A DNA stretch of 33,415 bases from Marinospirillum sp. (GTDB lineage: Bacteria; Pseudomonadota; Gammaproteobacteria; Pseudomonadales; Halomonadaceae), in contig NZ_JACUUA010000022.1 in NCBI RefSeq assembly GCF_014859565.1, forward strand, positions 1 through 33,415, given 5' to 3'. The notes beneath the pieces were generated by a model that did no database searches, was not told the DNA's origin, and saw only the letters and a list, made by a program, of their open reading frames with translations. A program made the position numbers and the translations under genes. Numbering within the stretch: position 1 is the first letter of the stretch; the number at the start of each line of letters is the position of its first letter. Positions 26,192 to 33,415 of the stretch are shown piece after piece.

Positions 26192-27234
26192 TGATGCAAC
26201 CGCCCATCCGCTTAACTCAATACAGCCACGGCGCAGGTTGTGGCTGCAAAATTTCACCCAAGGTACTGGACACCATTCTGGCCGCTGCAGGCAGTCAGAC
26301 AGCTGATCCTCGTCTCTGGGTCGGTAATGCATCACGGGATGATGCAGCGGTGTTTGAATTAAATGCCGAACAGGGTGTGGTTTCCACCACCGATTTTTTT
26401 ATGCCGATTGTGGATGACCCCTTTGATTTTGGTCGCATTGCCGCCACCAACGCCATCAGTGATATCTACGCCATGGGTGCCACACCTTTGATGGCCATTG
26501 CCATTCTCGGCTGGCCGGTCAGTCTGCTGCCCGCAGAAGTTGCCGGTGAAGTGGTACGTGGTGCCCGCAGTGTTTGTGACGCGGCTCAAATAGCATTGGC
26601 CGGTGGTCACTCCATTGATGCGCCAGAACCCATTTTTGGTCTGGCGGTCACCGGTCTGGTGCAGAAGACACAGCTGAAACGCAATGACACAGCCAAAGCC
26701 GGAGATCGCCTGTATCTGACCAAACCCCTCGGCATAGGTATTCTGACCACAGCAGAAAAACAAAACAAACTTCTCCCTCAGGATGTGGGTGTTGCTTGTG
26801 ACCTGATGTGCACTCTGAATAAAATCGGCTCAGAATTAGCAAAACTGCCCGGTGTTTCCGCCATGACCGATGTCACCGGTTTTGGTTTGCTCGGGCATCT
26901 GGTCGAAATGGCAGATGGCAGTGGCCTGACTGCACTGATTAATGATGCAACCGTTCCACGCATCCCATCGGCTGATTTTTATCTGGCACAAGGTTGTGTG
27001 CCCGGCGGCACAGATCGCAACTTTGACAGCTACGGTCACCGTATTGCCCCACTGAGTAACAGCCAGCGCCAGCTTTTATGTGACCCTCAGACCAGTGGTG
27101 GATTGCTGGTTGCAGTTGCACCCGATGCTGAAGCAGCCTTTTTATCCATCACCGCAGCACAGGGGCTGGATCTGCACCCCATCGGGGAACTGGTAACTGC
27201 CAGAAAGCTGGCTGTTGAGGTTATCAATGCCTGA
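26191..27234 (+). CDS. selD: Selenide, water dikinase
   Basis: SelD makes selenophosphate from selenide and ATP, the selenium donor for selenocysteine and for 2-selenouridine in tRNA. The 347-aa protein has the flexible N-terminal active site [10 protein letters not shown] with Cys17 and Cys19. Thus it is the cysteine form, not the selenocysteine form. ATP-site features include [16 protein letters not shown] and [12 protein letters not shown]. The gene overlaps argF by one base and selU by eight. Only selU follows, and no selA or selB is in the window, so a role in tRNA selenation is directly supported and Sec synthesis is not tested here. Confidence 0.97.
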   Translation: MMQPPIRLTQYSHGAGCGCKISPKVLDTILAAAGSQTADPRLWVGNASRDDAAVFELNAEQGVVSTTDFFMPIVDDPFDFGRIAATNAISDIYAMGATPLMAIAILGWPVSLLPAEVAGEVVRGARSVCDAAQIALAGGHSIDAPEPIFGLAVTGLVQKTQLKRNDTAKAGDRLYLTKPLGIGILTTAEKQNKLLPQDVGVACDLMCTLNKIGSELAKLPGVSAMTDVTGFGLLGHLVEMADGSGLTALINDATVPRIPSADFYLAQGCVPGGTDRNFDSYGHRIAPLSNSQRQLLCDPQTSGGLLVAVAPDAEAAFLSITAAQGLDLHPIGELVTARKLAVEVINA

Positions 27235-28318
27235 ACAAACCGCTGACTATCGAAGTATTCTGCTGTCCCGCGTACCCTTGATGGACACCCGTGCACCGAT
27301 TGAATTTGCACAGGGCAGCTTCCCCACTGCTATCAACCTGCCGCTGATGACGGATGCTGAACGCACCCAGATTGGCACCTGTTACAAACAACAGGGACAG
27401 GAAGCGGCTATCAAGCTGGGTCACCAGCTGGTTCAGGGATCAGTCAAGGCGGATCGTGTTGCGGCCTGGCTCAACTTTGCCCACAAACATCCAGAAGGTT
27501 ACCTCTACTGCTTTAGAGGCGGGCTGCGCTCGCAGATTGTACAACAATGGCTGCAAGAAGCCGGTGTTGACTACCCGCGTATCAGCGGTGGTTACAAGGC
27601 ACTGCGACAATTCCTGATCCAGACCACTGATCAGGCCGTAAACAACCATTCTTTACTAGTACTGGGCGGTATGACCGGCAGCGGCAAAACCGAGCTACTG
27701 GCCAGACTACCGAACAGTGTGGATCTGGAGGCTCATGCACATCACCGAGGTTCCAGCTTTGGTCGCCATGCCACAGCTCAACCAGCCCAGATCGATTTTG
27801 AAAACCGCCTCGGTGTTGATCTGCTGCACAAACATGAGCAGGGTTTCCGACAACTGATTGTGGAAGACGAAAACCAGACCATCGGACGTTGTGCACTGCC
27901 CCACAGCTGGGTCAGCAGCATGAAAACGGCTCCCATCATCTGGCTGGAAGCGCCACTGGAAGAACGTATTAACCGTGTATTAAAAGACTATGTGACCGAC
28001 CTGAGACAAGAATTTATTGCCACACAGGGAAAAATAAACGGCACTGCAGCTTTTGCAGATCACCTGTTGAACAGTCTGGATCGGATCATCAAGCGGTTGG
28101 GATCACTGCGCCATCGTCAGTTAAAAGAGATCATGCAGGCAGCACTGGAACAACCGGATGCAGAAACTGCGCTGGGGTTACACCGTGAATGGATTCAGCG
28201 GATGCTGCAGGATTATTATGATCCGATGTATCACTTTCAGCGCGAAAAAAAGGCTGATCAGATACGTTTCAGGGGCAGTAAACAGGAAGTACTCAACTAT
28301 CTCGCATCACAAGGTTAA
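27227..28318 (+). CDS. selU: tRNA 2-selenouridine synthase
   Basis: SelU (MnmH, YbbB) replaces sulfur by selenium in the wobble 2-thiouridine of tRNAs for Lys, Glu and Gln, via a geranylated intermediate. The 363-aa protein has an N-terminal rhodanese domain with the active Cys95 in [12 protein letters not shown] and a C-terminal P-loop domain with GGMTGSGKT (residues 147-155). The start ATG at 27227 lies inside the end of selD, overlapping it by 8 bases. The length matches the E. coli protein (364 aa). A terminator follows within 3 bases of the stop. Confidence 0.96.
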   Translation: MPEQTADYRSILLSRVPLMDTRAPIEFAQGSFPTAINLPLMTDAERTQIGTCYKQQGQEAAIKLGHQLVQGSVKADRVAAWLNFAHKHPEGYLYCFRGGLRSQIVQQWLQEAGVDYPRISGGYKALRQFLIQTTDQAVNNHSLLVLGGMTGSGKTELLARLPNSVDLEAHAHHRGSSFGRHATAQPAQIDFENRLGVDLLHKHEQGFRQLIVEDENQTIGRCALPHSWVSSMKTAPIIWLEAPLEERINRVLKDYVTDLRQEFIATQGKINGTAAFADHLLNSLDRIIKRLGSLRHRQLKEIMQAALEQPDAETALGLHREWIQRMLQDYYDPMYHFQREKKADQIRFRGSKQEVLNYLASQG

Positions 28319-28345
28319 AAAACCCTGCCACTTGGCAGGGTTTTT
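28317..28345. terminator. Bidirectional intrinsic terminator after selU
   Basis: AACCCTGCC (28321-28329) and GGCAGGGTT (28334-28342) form a 9-bp stem with a 4-base loop. T5 follows on the plus strand, and A6 before the stem gives a T-run on the minus strand. It can end both selU and the convergent gene at 28364-28792. Confidence 0.9.
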
Positions 28346-28363
28346 GTCACCACAAAACCACTA

Positions 28364-28792
28364 TCAGACCAGGTTTTGTGCATCAGCAGAACCAGTGCTC
28401 TGACCCGTTGCAGGTGATGCACCCTCAGTGCTTTCTTTGACAGCAACAGCCACATCTTCACGCTCACGGGCAGCTTGTGTGCTCACTTCAGCGGCACTGG
28501 CAGTATTCTGAGCCACCTCAATGGCTGGACGAATGATGGTGCCAGCGGTACGGTTTGATTCGTACAGGGGTACTTGTTCTGTTGTCTCACCCAAACGAGT
28601 CACCACATCAGAAGGCTGAGTGGATACTGCTGCTGCGGCTTCAGCACCGGCAACCGATACCGGACTACTGGATGCCTGTTCTTCAACAGCATTTTCATCA
28701 TTGGCACGGATATTCTGAAAACTACGCATATCCTGGCTTTGCGCCTGACGCATGGCAGCAGATGTTTGATTGTTTACGTTGGACTCAATCAT
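28364..28792 (-). CDS. Hypothetical low-complexity, probably disordered protein
   Basis: This 142-aa protein is rich in Ala, Ser, Thr, Glu, Gln and Val, with no Cys or Trp and no signal peptide or membrane helix. Asn/Gln-rich N-terminal residues (MIESNVNNQTSAAMRQAQSQ) lead into Ala/Ser/Glu repeats such as VAGAEAAAAVS and AREREDVAVAVKE. It is probably largely unfolded or a weak helix former. Coding is supported by the length of the frame, GAGGTG 5 bases before the ATG, and flanking terminators on both sides. I recognise no family. Without homologues the gene is likely but not certain. Confidence 0.6.
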   Translation of the reverse strand: MIESNVNNQTSAAMRQAQSQDMRSFQNIRANDENAVEEQASSSPVSVAGAEAAAAVSTQPSDVVTRLGETTEQVPLYESNRTAGTIIRPAIEVAQNTASAAEVSTQAAREREDVAVAVKESTEGASPATGQSTGSADAQNLV

Positions 28793-28870
28793 GGCGGCAC
28801 CTCGTTGGATTACTTTTTCTTAGACTAGACAATCGGCATGAATAGTTCAATCTTTAACCAACAAAAGCAT

Positions 28871-28908
28871 AAAAAAACCCACCCCCGGCTCACCGGTAGA
28901 GTGGGTTT
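28871..28908 (-). terminator. Intrinsic terminator of slyD
   Basis: On the minus strand AAACCCAC (28908-28901 region) and GTGGGTTT (28882-28875) pair across an 18-base GC-rich loop, and T7 (28877-28871) follows. It is 20 bases after the slyD stop. Confidence 0.85.
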
Positions 28909-28927
28909 CTGAAGTTGCATGATCCAA

Positions 28928-29410
28928 TCAGTGATCGTGCAGATCACCTTCATGAGCGTGACCATGCTGAACTTCTTCTTCACGTGCATCACGGATAGAC
29001 TCAACACTGCCTTTAAAAGTCAGCGCCACACCAGCCAGCGGATGATTGGCATCAATGGTGACAGTTTCTTCATTGGCATCGACTACAGTCACAACCATAG
29101 CACCACCGGGACCCTGAGTCTGAAACTGCATACCCGGCTCAATGGCATCAACACCCTGAAAGGCTTCGCGCTGAACCTGCTGAACCAGATTATCATCACG
29201 CTCGCCATAACCTTCCGAAGGTTCAACGGCCACTTCAAATGCATCACCAACACTGCGACCTTCCAGCTTTTTTTCCAAACCCGGAATAATATTGCTGTGA
29301 CCATGCAGATAAAAAAGCGGGTTGCCGCCCTGGGATGAATCAAGCACCTGGCCTTCACCATTGGTCAGCGTGTAATGAATGGCAACGACCTTATTGGCTG
29401 CAACTTGCAT
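28928..29410 (-). CDS. slyD: FKBP-type peptidyl-prolyl isomerase, SlyD type
   Basis: SlyD is a cytoplasmic prolyl isomerase and chaperone that also carries nickel to hydrogenase or other metalloproteins. The 160-aa protein has the FKBP core (VVAIHYTLTNGEGQVLDSS, IIPGLEKKLEG), and the insert-in-flap chaperone domain lies roughly at residues 70-130, with NHPLAGVALTF as the usual end. The His-rich tail HGHAHEGDLHDH is short compared with E. coli SlyD but should still bind Ni2+ or Zn2+. CAGGA lies 7-8 bases before the ATG. Confidence 0.93.
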   Translation of the reverse strand: MQVAANKVVAIHYTLTNGEGQVLDSSQGGNPLFYLHGHSNIIPGLEKKLEGRSVGDAFEVAVEPSEGYGERDDNLVQQVQREAFQGVDAIEPGMQFQTQGPGGAMVVTVVDANEETVTIDANHPLAGVALTFKGSVESIRDAREEEVQHGHAHEGDLHDH

Positions 29411-29494
29411 AGGTTGATCCTGTTGTTAATGAATTGAATCGCCATTTTAGCCAATCTTGTTGCTTCCACACAAACTTAGACGACATTTTCTTTT

Positions 29495-30394
29495 ATGCCG
29501 AGACTGTTTTATTCATGCGCGGGGATGTTTAGACTAGTCCAATCTTTCCTTCGACCACCCTTGGTACTGCTTGTGCATAAGACCCCCGGTCTAAGTGTTT
29601 TATTGGCTTTACTGCTCAGTCTACTGCTGGTCGGCTGCGCATCAAAATCCGAGCTGGATCGGCCGGCACCGGCAGGTCACCGTCCGGTATATCAGCCCAA
29701 TGGACAAGAAAGTTTTGCCCAGATTGCCCGTAAACACCAAATAAATGAAACCCAGCTGCGCCGTTACAACCCACGCAGCCAGCAAAACCCTCCGCCCAGA
29801 GATCGCCGCCTGCGTATTCCTGAGCGTAATGAAGATGCACCAGCAGAAGGCCCCTATTATTACCGTATACAGGCTGGTGACACCCTGAGCGTGCTGGCGC
29901 AGCATTTTCATATTTCGCTAATCAGCCTGATGCAGGAAAACCCGGGATTAAAACCGGAACGTCTGCACATTGGGCAGCGCATTATTATCCCAGTTTACGG
30001 CAGGGACACTAATCAATACCGCTGGCCTGTGGATCAACCCAGCGTAAGAATCAATTTTTCATGGCAACGCTGGGGTTTACATCAGGGATTGGCACTGGAA
30101 ACCAAAACAAGACAGGAAGTTTTTCCCATTGCACCGGGACGAGTGGTGTTTGCCGGTGAGATGCGTGGTTTTGGGCGAGTGGTGATTGTTGATCACGGCG
30201 GTGAGCGCCAGTCTGTTTATGCTTACTGTCGCGCCCTGTTTGTGGATCAGGGCGCTCCCTTGTCCGGTCGTTATCCGGTCTGCTCAGCAGGCAGACAAAG
30301 CCAGATAGAAAAACCCGGCATTTATTTTGAGTTACGGGTCCAAGGCCAGCCGGTTGCACCGGAAAACTACCTGCCAGCCCTGCCCTGGCCATAA
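29495..30394 (+). CDS. LysM lipoprotein with degenerate M23 (LytM) domain, NlpD/EnvC-like
   Basis: This 299-aa outer-membrane lipoprotein candidate has a hydrophobic segment ending in lipobox LLVGC (Cys48). Two LysM-like peptidoglycan-binding repeats lie at about residues 66-110 and 121-167 (the second is clear: YYRIQAGDTLSVLAQHF). A C-terminal M23 fold follows, but its zinc ligands are mostly lost: HxGxD reads HQGLA (196-200), the HxH position reads YAY (242-244) and the final His reads Tyr277 in GIYFELRV. It is therefore probably not a peptidase; like NlpD and EnvC it may activate cell-wall amidases (inference). The start is uncertain: the ATG at 29495 has no ribosome site and an ATG at 29525 is another choice. 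Confidence 0.85.
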   Translation: MPRLFYSCAGMFRLVQSFLRPPLVLLVHKTPGLSVLLALLLSLLLVGCASKSELDRPAPAGHRPVYQPNGQESFAQIARKHQINETQLRRYNPRSQQNPPPRDRRLRIPERNEDAPAEGPYYYRIQAGDTLSVLAQHFHISLISLMQENPGLKPERLHIGQRIIIPVYGRDTNQYRWPVDQPSVRINFSWQRWGLHQGLALETKTRQEVFPIAPGRVVFAGEMRGFGRVVIVDHGGERQSVYAYCRALFVDQGAPLSGRYPVCSAGRQSQIEKPGIYFELRVQGQPVAPENYLPALPWP

Positions 30395-30460
30395 CAACAA
30401 ACCTTAGCAAAATCCGCGTAAATCCTCGCCCATTTTTGCATATCATCAGCAGCCAGTACA

Positions 30461-30617
30461 AACGTCATGCGAGCGCAGGGTATTTTGCAATTAAAGGCCG
30501 CAGGACTGTCGGTCTCTGCCAATGGAGGCCAGCGTAAGACGAGTCACGCACTCGCAGCTGCCTGAGAAGTTGGAAGCCTCGCCCGTGGTGCTTTAGCTTA
30601 GGGCAGGGAGCAGTCAC
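30461..30617 (+). mobile_element. Relic of IS200/IS605-family tnpB 3' end and right-end hairpin
   Basis: Between the convergent M23 and LysR genes, the plus strand in frame 30461 reads NVMRAQGILQLKAAGLSVSA and then NGGQRKTS up to a TGA at 30563-30565. This resembles the C-terminus of TnpB, which follows its last RuvC motif. After the stop comes GAAGCCTCGCCC...GGGCAGGGAGCAGTCAC (30573-30617), the kind of hairpin that forms the right end and omega-RNA of these elements. Another frame there reads EASPVVL...RAGSSH, a sequence often seen at such ends. No catalytic part of TnpB, no TnpA and no left end remain. The identification rests on memory of family patterns. Confidence 0.5.
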
Positions 30618-30675
30618 AGGACTGATTGAATCCACTGAAACAGTAATTCCCAATTGGTGATGATCTGGGTTTGAA

Positions 30676-31581
30676 TCATTTGGGTGGAGCCGTTTCTCCC
30701 AGCAGCAAATCCCGGTGAACCTCGGCCAGGCGTTTGAGTTCCTGCCATACTGCTTCCACCCTCGCCAGGCGTTTACGCTCCGGCTGGGCGGCGAGCCAAA
30801 AACTGCGGGTTAAGCTGAGTTGATCCGGCAGCAGGGGTTGTAACTCAGGGGCTTCCTGAGCCAGAAAGCAGGGCAGGATAGCCACACCCAATCCAGCGCG
30901 TGCCATGGAATACTGGGTGACCACACTGGTGCTGCGAAAGGCTGGCTGGGCATCCGGCAACAGGCGATCCATGTAGTTCAGCTGGTCAGTGAACATCAAC
31001 TCATCAATGTAACCAATCAGCCGGTGATGATTCAGGTCTTCCAGACTCTCCAGCGCTGGTGCCTGATCCAGATAAGCCTGAGTAGCATAGAGTTGCAGGC
31101 GGTAATCACAGAGCTTGGTGACCACCAGGCTGGTGTGGCGCGGGCGTTCGATGCTGACGGCCATATCGGCTTCATGGCGGGTGAGTTTGACAAAACGTGG
31201 CATCGGTAATAACTCCACCACCAAACGCGGATGCATCCGGCAAAAGTCAGCCAGTTTGGGTGCAATAAAAAAGCTGCCAAACCCTTCGGTGGAGCCTATC
31301 CGTACCGATCCAATTCGTTCTTCACCCAGCCCTTGCAAAATTTCACTGGCGGTTAAGGCCTGTTGCTCCATCTTGCGGGCAGTGGCCAGTAATAACTGCC
31401 CCTGACTGGTCAGTTGATGGCCTTCTGGCCCACGCTCAAACAACTGCACTTCCAGACCGGCTTCCAGTTTATGTATGCGCCGGGAGATGGTGGAAGCATT
31501 GATACGCAGGCGTTTGGCTGCTTCACTGAGTTTTTCGGTGCGCGCCACTTCCAGAAAAATTCGAATGTCTTCCCAGTCCAT
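30676..31581 (-). CDS. LysR-family transcriptional regulator
   Basis: The 301-aa protein has an N-terminal winged helix (DIRIFLEVARTEKLSEAAKR, then INASTISRRIHKLE) and a periplasmic-binding-like effector domain from about residue 85. The ATG at 31581 has GAGGA just upstream; the frame extends 15 codons further but without support. It is divergent from mmsA across a 149-base region containing several TTGCAAG-type half-sites, so it very likely controls mmsA and itself. The effector is unknown; a valine or beta-alanine/propionate catabolite would fit (inference). The known P. aeruginosa regulator MmsR is of the AraC family, so this is a different solution. Confidence 0.93.
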   Translation of the reverse strand: MDWEDIRIFLEVARTEKLSEAAKRLRINASTISRRIHKLEAGLEVQLFERGPEGHQLTSQGQLLLATARKMEQQALTASEILQGLGEERIGSVRIGSTEGFGSFFIAPKLADFCRMHPRLVVELLPMPRFVKLTRHEADMAVSIERPRHTSLVVTKLCDYRLQLYATQAYLDQAPALESLEDLNHHRLIGYIDELMFTDQLNYMDRLLPDAQPAFRSTSVVTQYSMARAGLGVAILPCFLAQEAPELQPLLPDQLSLTRSFWLAAQPERKRLARVEAVWQELKRLAEVHRDLLLGETAPPK

Positions 31582-31609
31582 TGTGTCCTCGATAAGCCGT
31601 TGTTTTATT

Positions 31610-31695
31610 GCCTTGCAATTTTGCAAGGCTGCCTTGCATCCATAGGCCTTGTCAAGCGTGTGGTCGGGTGTCTAACATGCAAGCACTCTGCAAGA
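31610..31695. promoter_or_regulatory. LysR operator cluster and mmsA promoter
   Basis: A 9-bp perfect inverted repeat, GCCTTGCAA-TT-TTGCAAGGC, lies at 31610-31629. Further related half-sites are GCCTTGCA (31631-31638), CTTGTCAAG (31648-31656), TGCAAG (31678-31683) and TGCAAG (31690-31695). A candidate mmsA promoter, TTGTCA (31649-31654) and TAACAT (31673-31678) with an 18-base spacer, lies among them. The arrangement fits a LysR recognition site plus activation sites. Confidence 0.6.
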
Positions 31696-31730
31696 AAACA
31701 ACAACAACACACCCGATAACGAGGTAAGCC

Positions 31731-33230
31731 ATGACAGTACGTCAAACTCCCATGATTATTGGTGGCGAAAAAGTCATCTCCAAATCCACTGACTGGCGTG
31801 ATGTGCTGAATCCAGCCACGCAGGAAGTGGTTGCACGTGTACCCTTCTGTACGCTGGATGAAGTGGACGCGGCCATCAACAATGCCAACGCAGCTTACAA
31901 AACCTGGCGCAACACCTCGCTGGGTGCACGTATGCGTATCATGCTGAAGTTCCAGCAACTGATGCGTGAAAACGCCAAAGATCTGGCGGCTCTGATTACT
32001 GAAGAACACGGTAAAACCCTGCCGGATGCCGAGGGTGAAGTGGGTCGTGGTCTGGAAGTCATTGAACATGCCTGTTCCATCCCGACGCTGCAGCTGAGTG
32101 AACTGGCCGAAAATGTCGCCACTGGTGTGAATGTCTACACCTTAAAACAACCTCTGGGTGTGGGCGCGGGTATCACGGCGTTTAACTTCCCTGTGATGCT
32201 GCCCTGTTTTATGTTCCCGATTGCTGTGGCAACCGGCAACACCTTTGTACTCAAGCCTTCTGAGCAAGATCCAACGTCCTCCCTGCGTCTGGTTGAGCTG
32301 GCACACGAAGCCGGTCTGCCACCGGGTGTGCTAAACGTGGTACACGGTGGGCCAGAAGTGGCTGCACGCCTGTGTCAGCACGAACACATCAAAGCGGTCT
32401 CCTTCATTGGCTCCAGCCATGTCGGTGAACAGGTTTACCAGATGGCGAGTAATGCCGGTAAGCGCGCTCAGTGCATGATGGGTGCCAAAAACCATTGTGT
32501 GATCCTGCCGGATGCCAATAAAAATCAGGCGATTGATGCCCTGCTGGGCTCTGCCTTTGGTGCGGCGGGTCAGCGTTGTATGGCTAATCCCGTAGTCGTG
32601 CTGGTGGGTGAAGCGCGTCAGTGGGCGGATGACATTGTTGAACGCTCCAAAACCATGATTGTTGGCCCCGGCACTAATGTAAAAGCCGATGTTTGCCCAG
32701 TGGTTTCACCCCAGGCCAAAGAACGCATTATCCGCCTGATTGATTCTGGTGTAGAGCAGGGTGCAACCCTGGCGCTGGATGGCCGCGACTGTGTGGTGGA
32801 AGGTTATGAGAAGGGCAACTTTGTTGGCCCAACCGTATTCACCAAGGTCAGCAAAGAAATGAACATCTACAACCAGGAGATTTTTGGTCCGGTGCTGTGT
32901 GTAGTGGAAGTGGACACCCTGGATGAAGCCATTGCCTTCATTAATGACAATGAAAACGGCAACGGCACCTCTATCTTCACCGCATCCGGCTGGGCAGCTC
33001 ACAAGTTCCAGAACGAAATTGATGTGGGTCAGGTAGGTATCAACATGCCGATCCCGGTTCCGGTGGCCTACTTCAGCTTCACTGGTTCTCGTGCTTCCCG
33101 TCTGGGTCCATTGGGTCCCAACGGTAAAGAAGCCGTGAAGTTCTGGACGCACAGCAAAACTGTCACCGAGCGCTGGTTCGAGCCGGACAGTATTTCTGCC
33201 GGTGTGAATACCACCATCTCGATGAAGTAA
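31731..33230 (+). CDS. mmsA: Methylmalonate-semialdehyde dehydrogenase (acylating)
   Basis: MmsA oxidises methylmalonate or malonate semialdehyde with CoA and NAD+ to propionyl-CoA or acetyl-CoA, in valine, beta-alanine and inositol degradation. The 499-aa aldehyde-dehydrogenase protein has the cofactor region GITAFNFPVMLPCFMFPIA, FIGSSHVGE, and catalytic Cys283 in AAGQRCMAN. The family-specific NHCVILPDAN and FTGSRAS...LGPNGK segments also appear. GAGGT lies about 7 bases before the ATG. It appears monocistronic, with a strong terminator after it, and is divergent from its probable LysR regulator. Confidence 0.96.
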   Translation: MTVRQTPMIIGGEKVISKSTDWRDVLNPATQEVVARVPFCTLDEVDAAINNANAAYKTWRNTSLGARMRIMLKFQQLMRENAKDLAALITEEHGKTLPDAEGEVGRGLEVIEHACSIPTLQLSELAENVATGVNVYTLKQPLGVGAGITAFNFPVMLPCFMFPIAVATGNTFVLKPSEQDPTSSLRLVELAHEAGLPPGVLNVVHGGPEVAARLCQHEHIKAVSFIGSSHVGEQVYQMASNAGKRAQCMMGAKNHCVILPDANKNQAIDALLGSAFGAAGQRCMANPVVVLVGEARQWADDIVERSKTMIVGPGTNVKADVCPVVSPQAKERIIRLIDSGVEQGATLALDGRDCVVEGYEKGNFVGPTVFTKVSKEMNIYNQEIFGPVLCVVEVDTLDEAIAFINDNENGNGTSIFTASGWAAHKFQNEIDVGQVGINMPIPVPVAYFSFTGSRASRLGPLGPNGKEAVKFWTHSKTVTERWFEPDSISAGVNTTISMK

Positions 33231-33271
33231 GCTTTTCATCAGGTAAAAGAGTTTCACGCTCTGCCATCTTG

Positions 33272-33294
33272 ACCCCGCTACGGCGGGGTTTTTT
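33272..33294 (+). terminator. Intrinsic terminator of mmsA
   Basis: ACCCCGC (33272-33278) and GCGGGGT (33283-33289) form a 7-bp stem with a TACG loop, followed by T6 (33289-33294). Confidence 0.92.
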
Positions 33295-33300
33295 GTGGGT

Positions 33301-33306
33301 TATAAT
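33301..33306 (+). promoter_or_regulatory. Perfect -10 box before the CobW-like gene
   Basis: TATAAT occurs 34 bases before the GTG start. The matching -35 position falls within the mmsA terminator and is poor, so the promoter may need an activator. Confidence 0.4.
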
Positions 33307-33339
33307 CCGGGTATTCCACTCCTCTTGCTTAGGATTACT

Positions 33340-33415
33340 GTGACTGATTCTGTTAAAAAAATTCCTGTCCACCTGATCACCGGTTTTCTGGGTGTTGGCA
33401 AAACCACCGCCATCA
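33340..33415 (+). CDS. CobW/G3E-family GTPase, N-terminal fragment (runs off window)
   Basis: The GTG at 33340 has AGGA 5 bases upstream and opens a frame with the P-loop HLITGFLGVGKTTAI at residues 11-25. GFLGxGKTT is the Walker A signature of the CobW/YjiA/ZigA metallochaperone GTPases. Only 25 residues are in the window, so the subfamily and any linked function cannot be judged. Confidence 0.85.
   Translation, partial: MTDSVKKIPVHLITGFLGVGKTTAI

Noticed and set aside
26191..27234. Selenocysteine-encoding SelD
   Set aside because: Position 17 is an ordinary Cys codon and no in-frame UGA exists in the active-site loop.
30465..30653. 62-aa minus-strand ORF between the M23 and LysR genes
   Set aside because: It is antisense to the tnpB-like relic, and its translation has no independent support.

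Overview
The window looks like a chromosomal segment of a motile, aerobic marine-type gammaproteobacterium, by eye of moderate GC. The proteins that suggest this are a FadM-type thioesterase, MotY, RNase T, a GrxD-type monothiol glutaredoxin, SlyD, TrkA/TrkH, an [4Fe-4S] APS reductase of the Pseudomonas type, and a symporter-histidine kinase of the CrbS/MxtR type. The combination recalls the Oceanospirillales/Marinobacter/Pseudomonas side of the class. I cannot name a species. Almost everything is housekeeping or regulatory; no phage, CRISPR array or rRNA/tRNA gene was seen.

Layout. 1-943: a broken hipA-like toxin-kinase gene with a frameshift and an in-frame amber codon. 970-3593 (minus): tight sulfate-assimilation operon DUF934-cysH-cysG. 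3757-5935 (minus): queC-queE-queD, each overlapping the next by one base, for the 7-deazaguanine precursor of queuosine. 6053-6466 (minus): fadM, divergent from trkH-trkA (6639-9569, potassium uptake), which converges on a Ca2+/Na+ antiporter. 10648-16038 (plus): a four-gene signalling operon made of a stand-alone receiver, a membrane sensor-like protein fused to a DEDDh exonuclease, a two-TM small protein and an SLC5 symporter-histidine kinase. A 37-codon ORF overlaps the kinase stop, and a chemoreceptor follows. 17933-19138: a small membrane peptide, SCO and PCu(A)C, a copper-delivery set for cytochrome oxidase. 19150-20286 (minus): a DUF294 nucleotidyltransferase. 20413-22695 (minus): argG and motY. 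22889-23554: RNase T, convergent with grxD. 24078-28318: argD-argF-selD-selU, an overlapping arginine/selenium operon. 28364-29410 (minus): a disordered unknown protein and SlyD. 29495-30394: a LysM lipoprotein with a degenerate M23 domain. 30461-30617: a relic that looks like the 3' end of an IS200/IS605 tnpB. 30676-33230: a LysR regulator divergent from mmsA. 33340-end: the start of a CobW-family GTPase.

The least ordinary part is 10648-16038. The kinase there has no receiver of its own, a free receiver sits at the head of the operon, and between them lies a membrane-anchored PAS/pseudokinase-like protein ending in an exonuclease domain that keeps all its catalytic acidic residues. Other points worth a second look are a strong IscR-type-1-like site upstream of grxD, the tnpB relic, a double T-fold QueD, the LysR operator cluster, and a hairpin between the argG promoter and its start codon.
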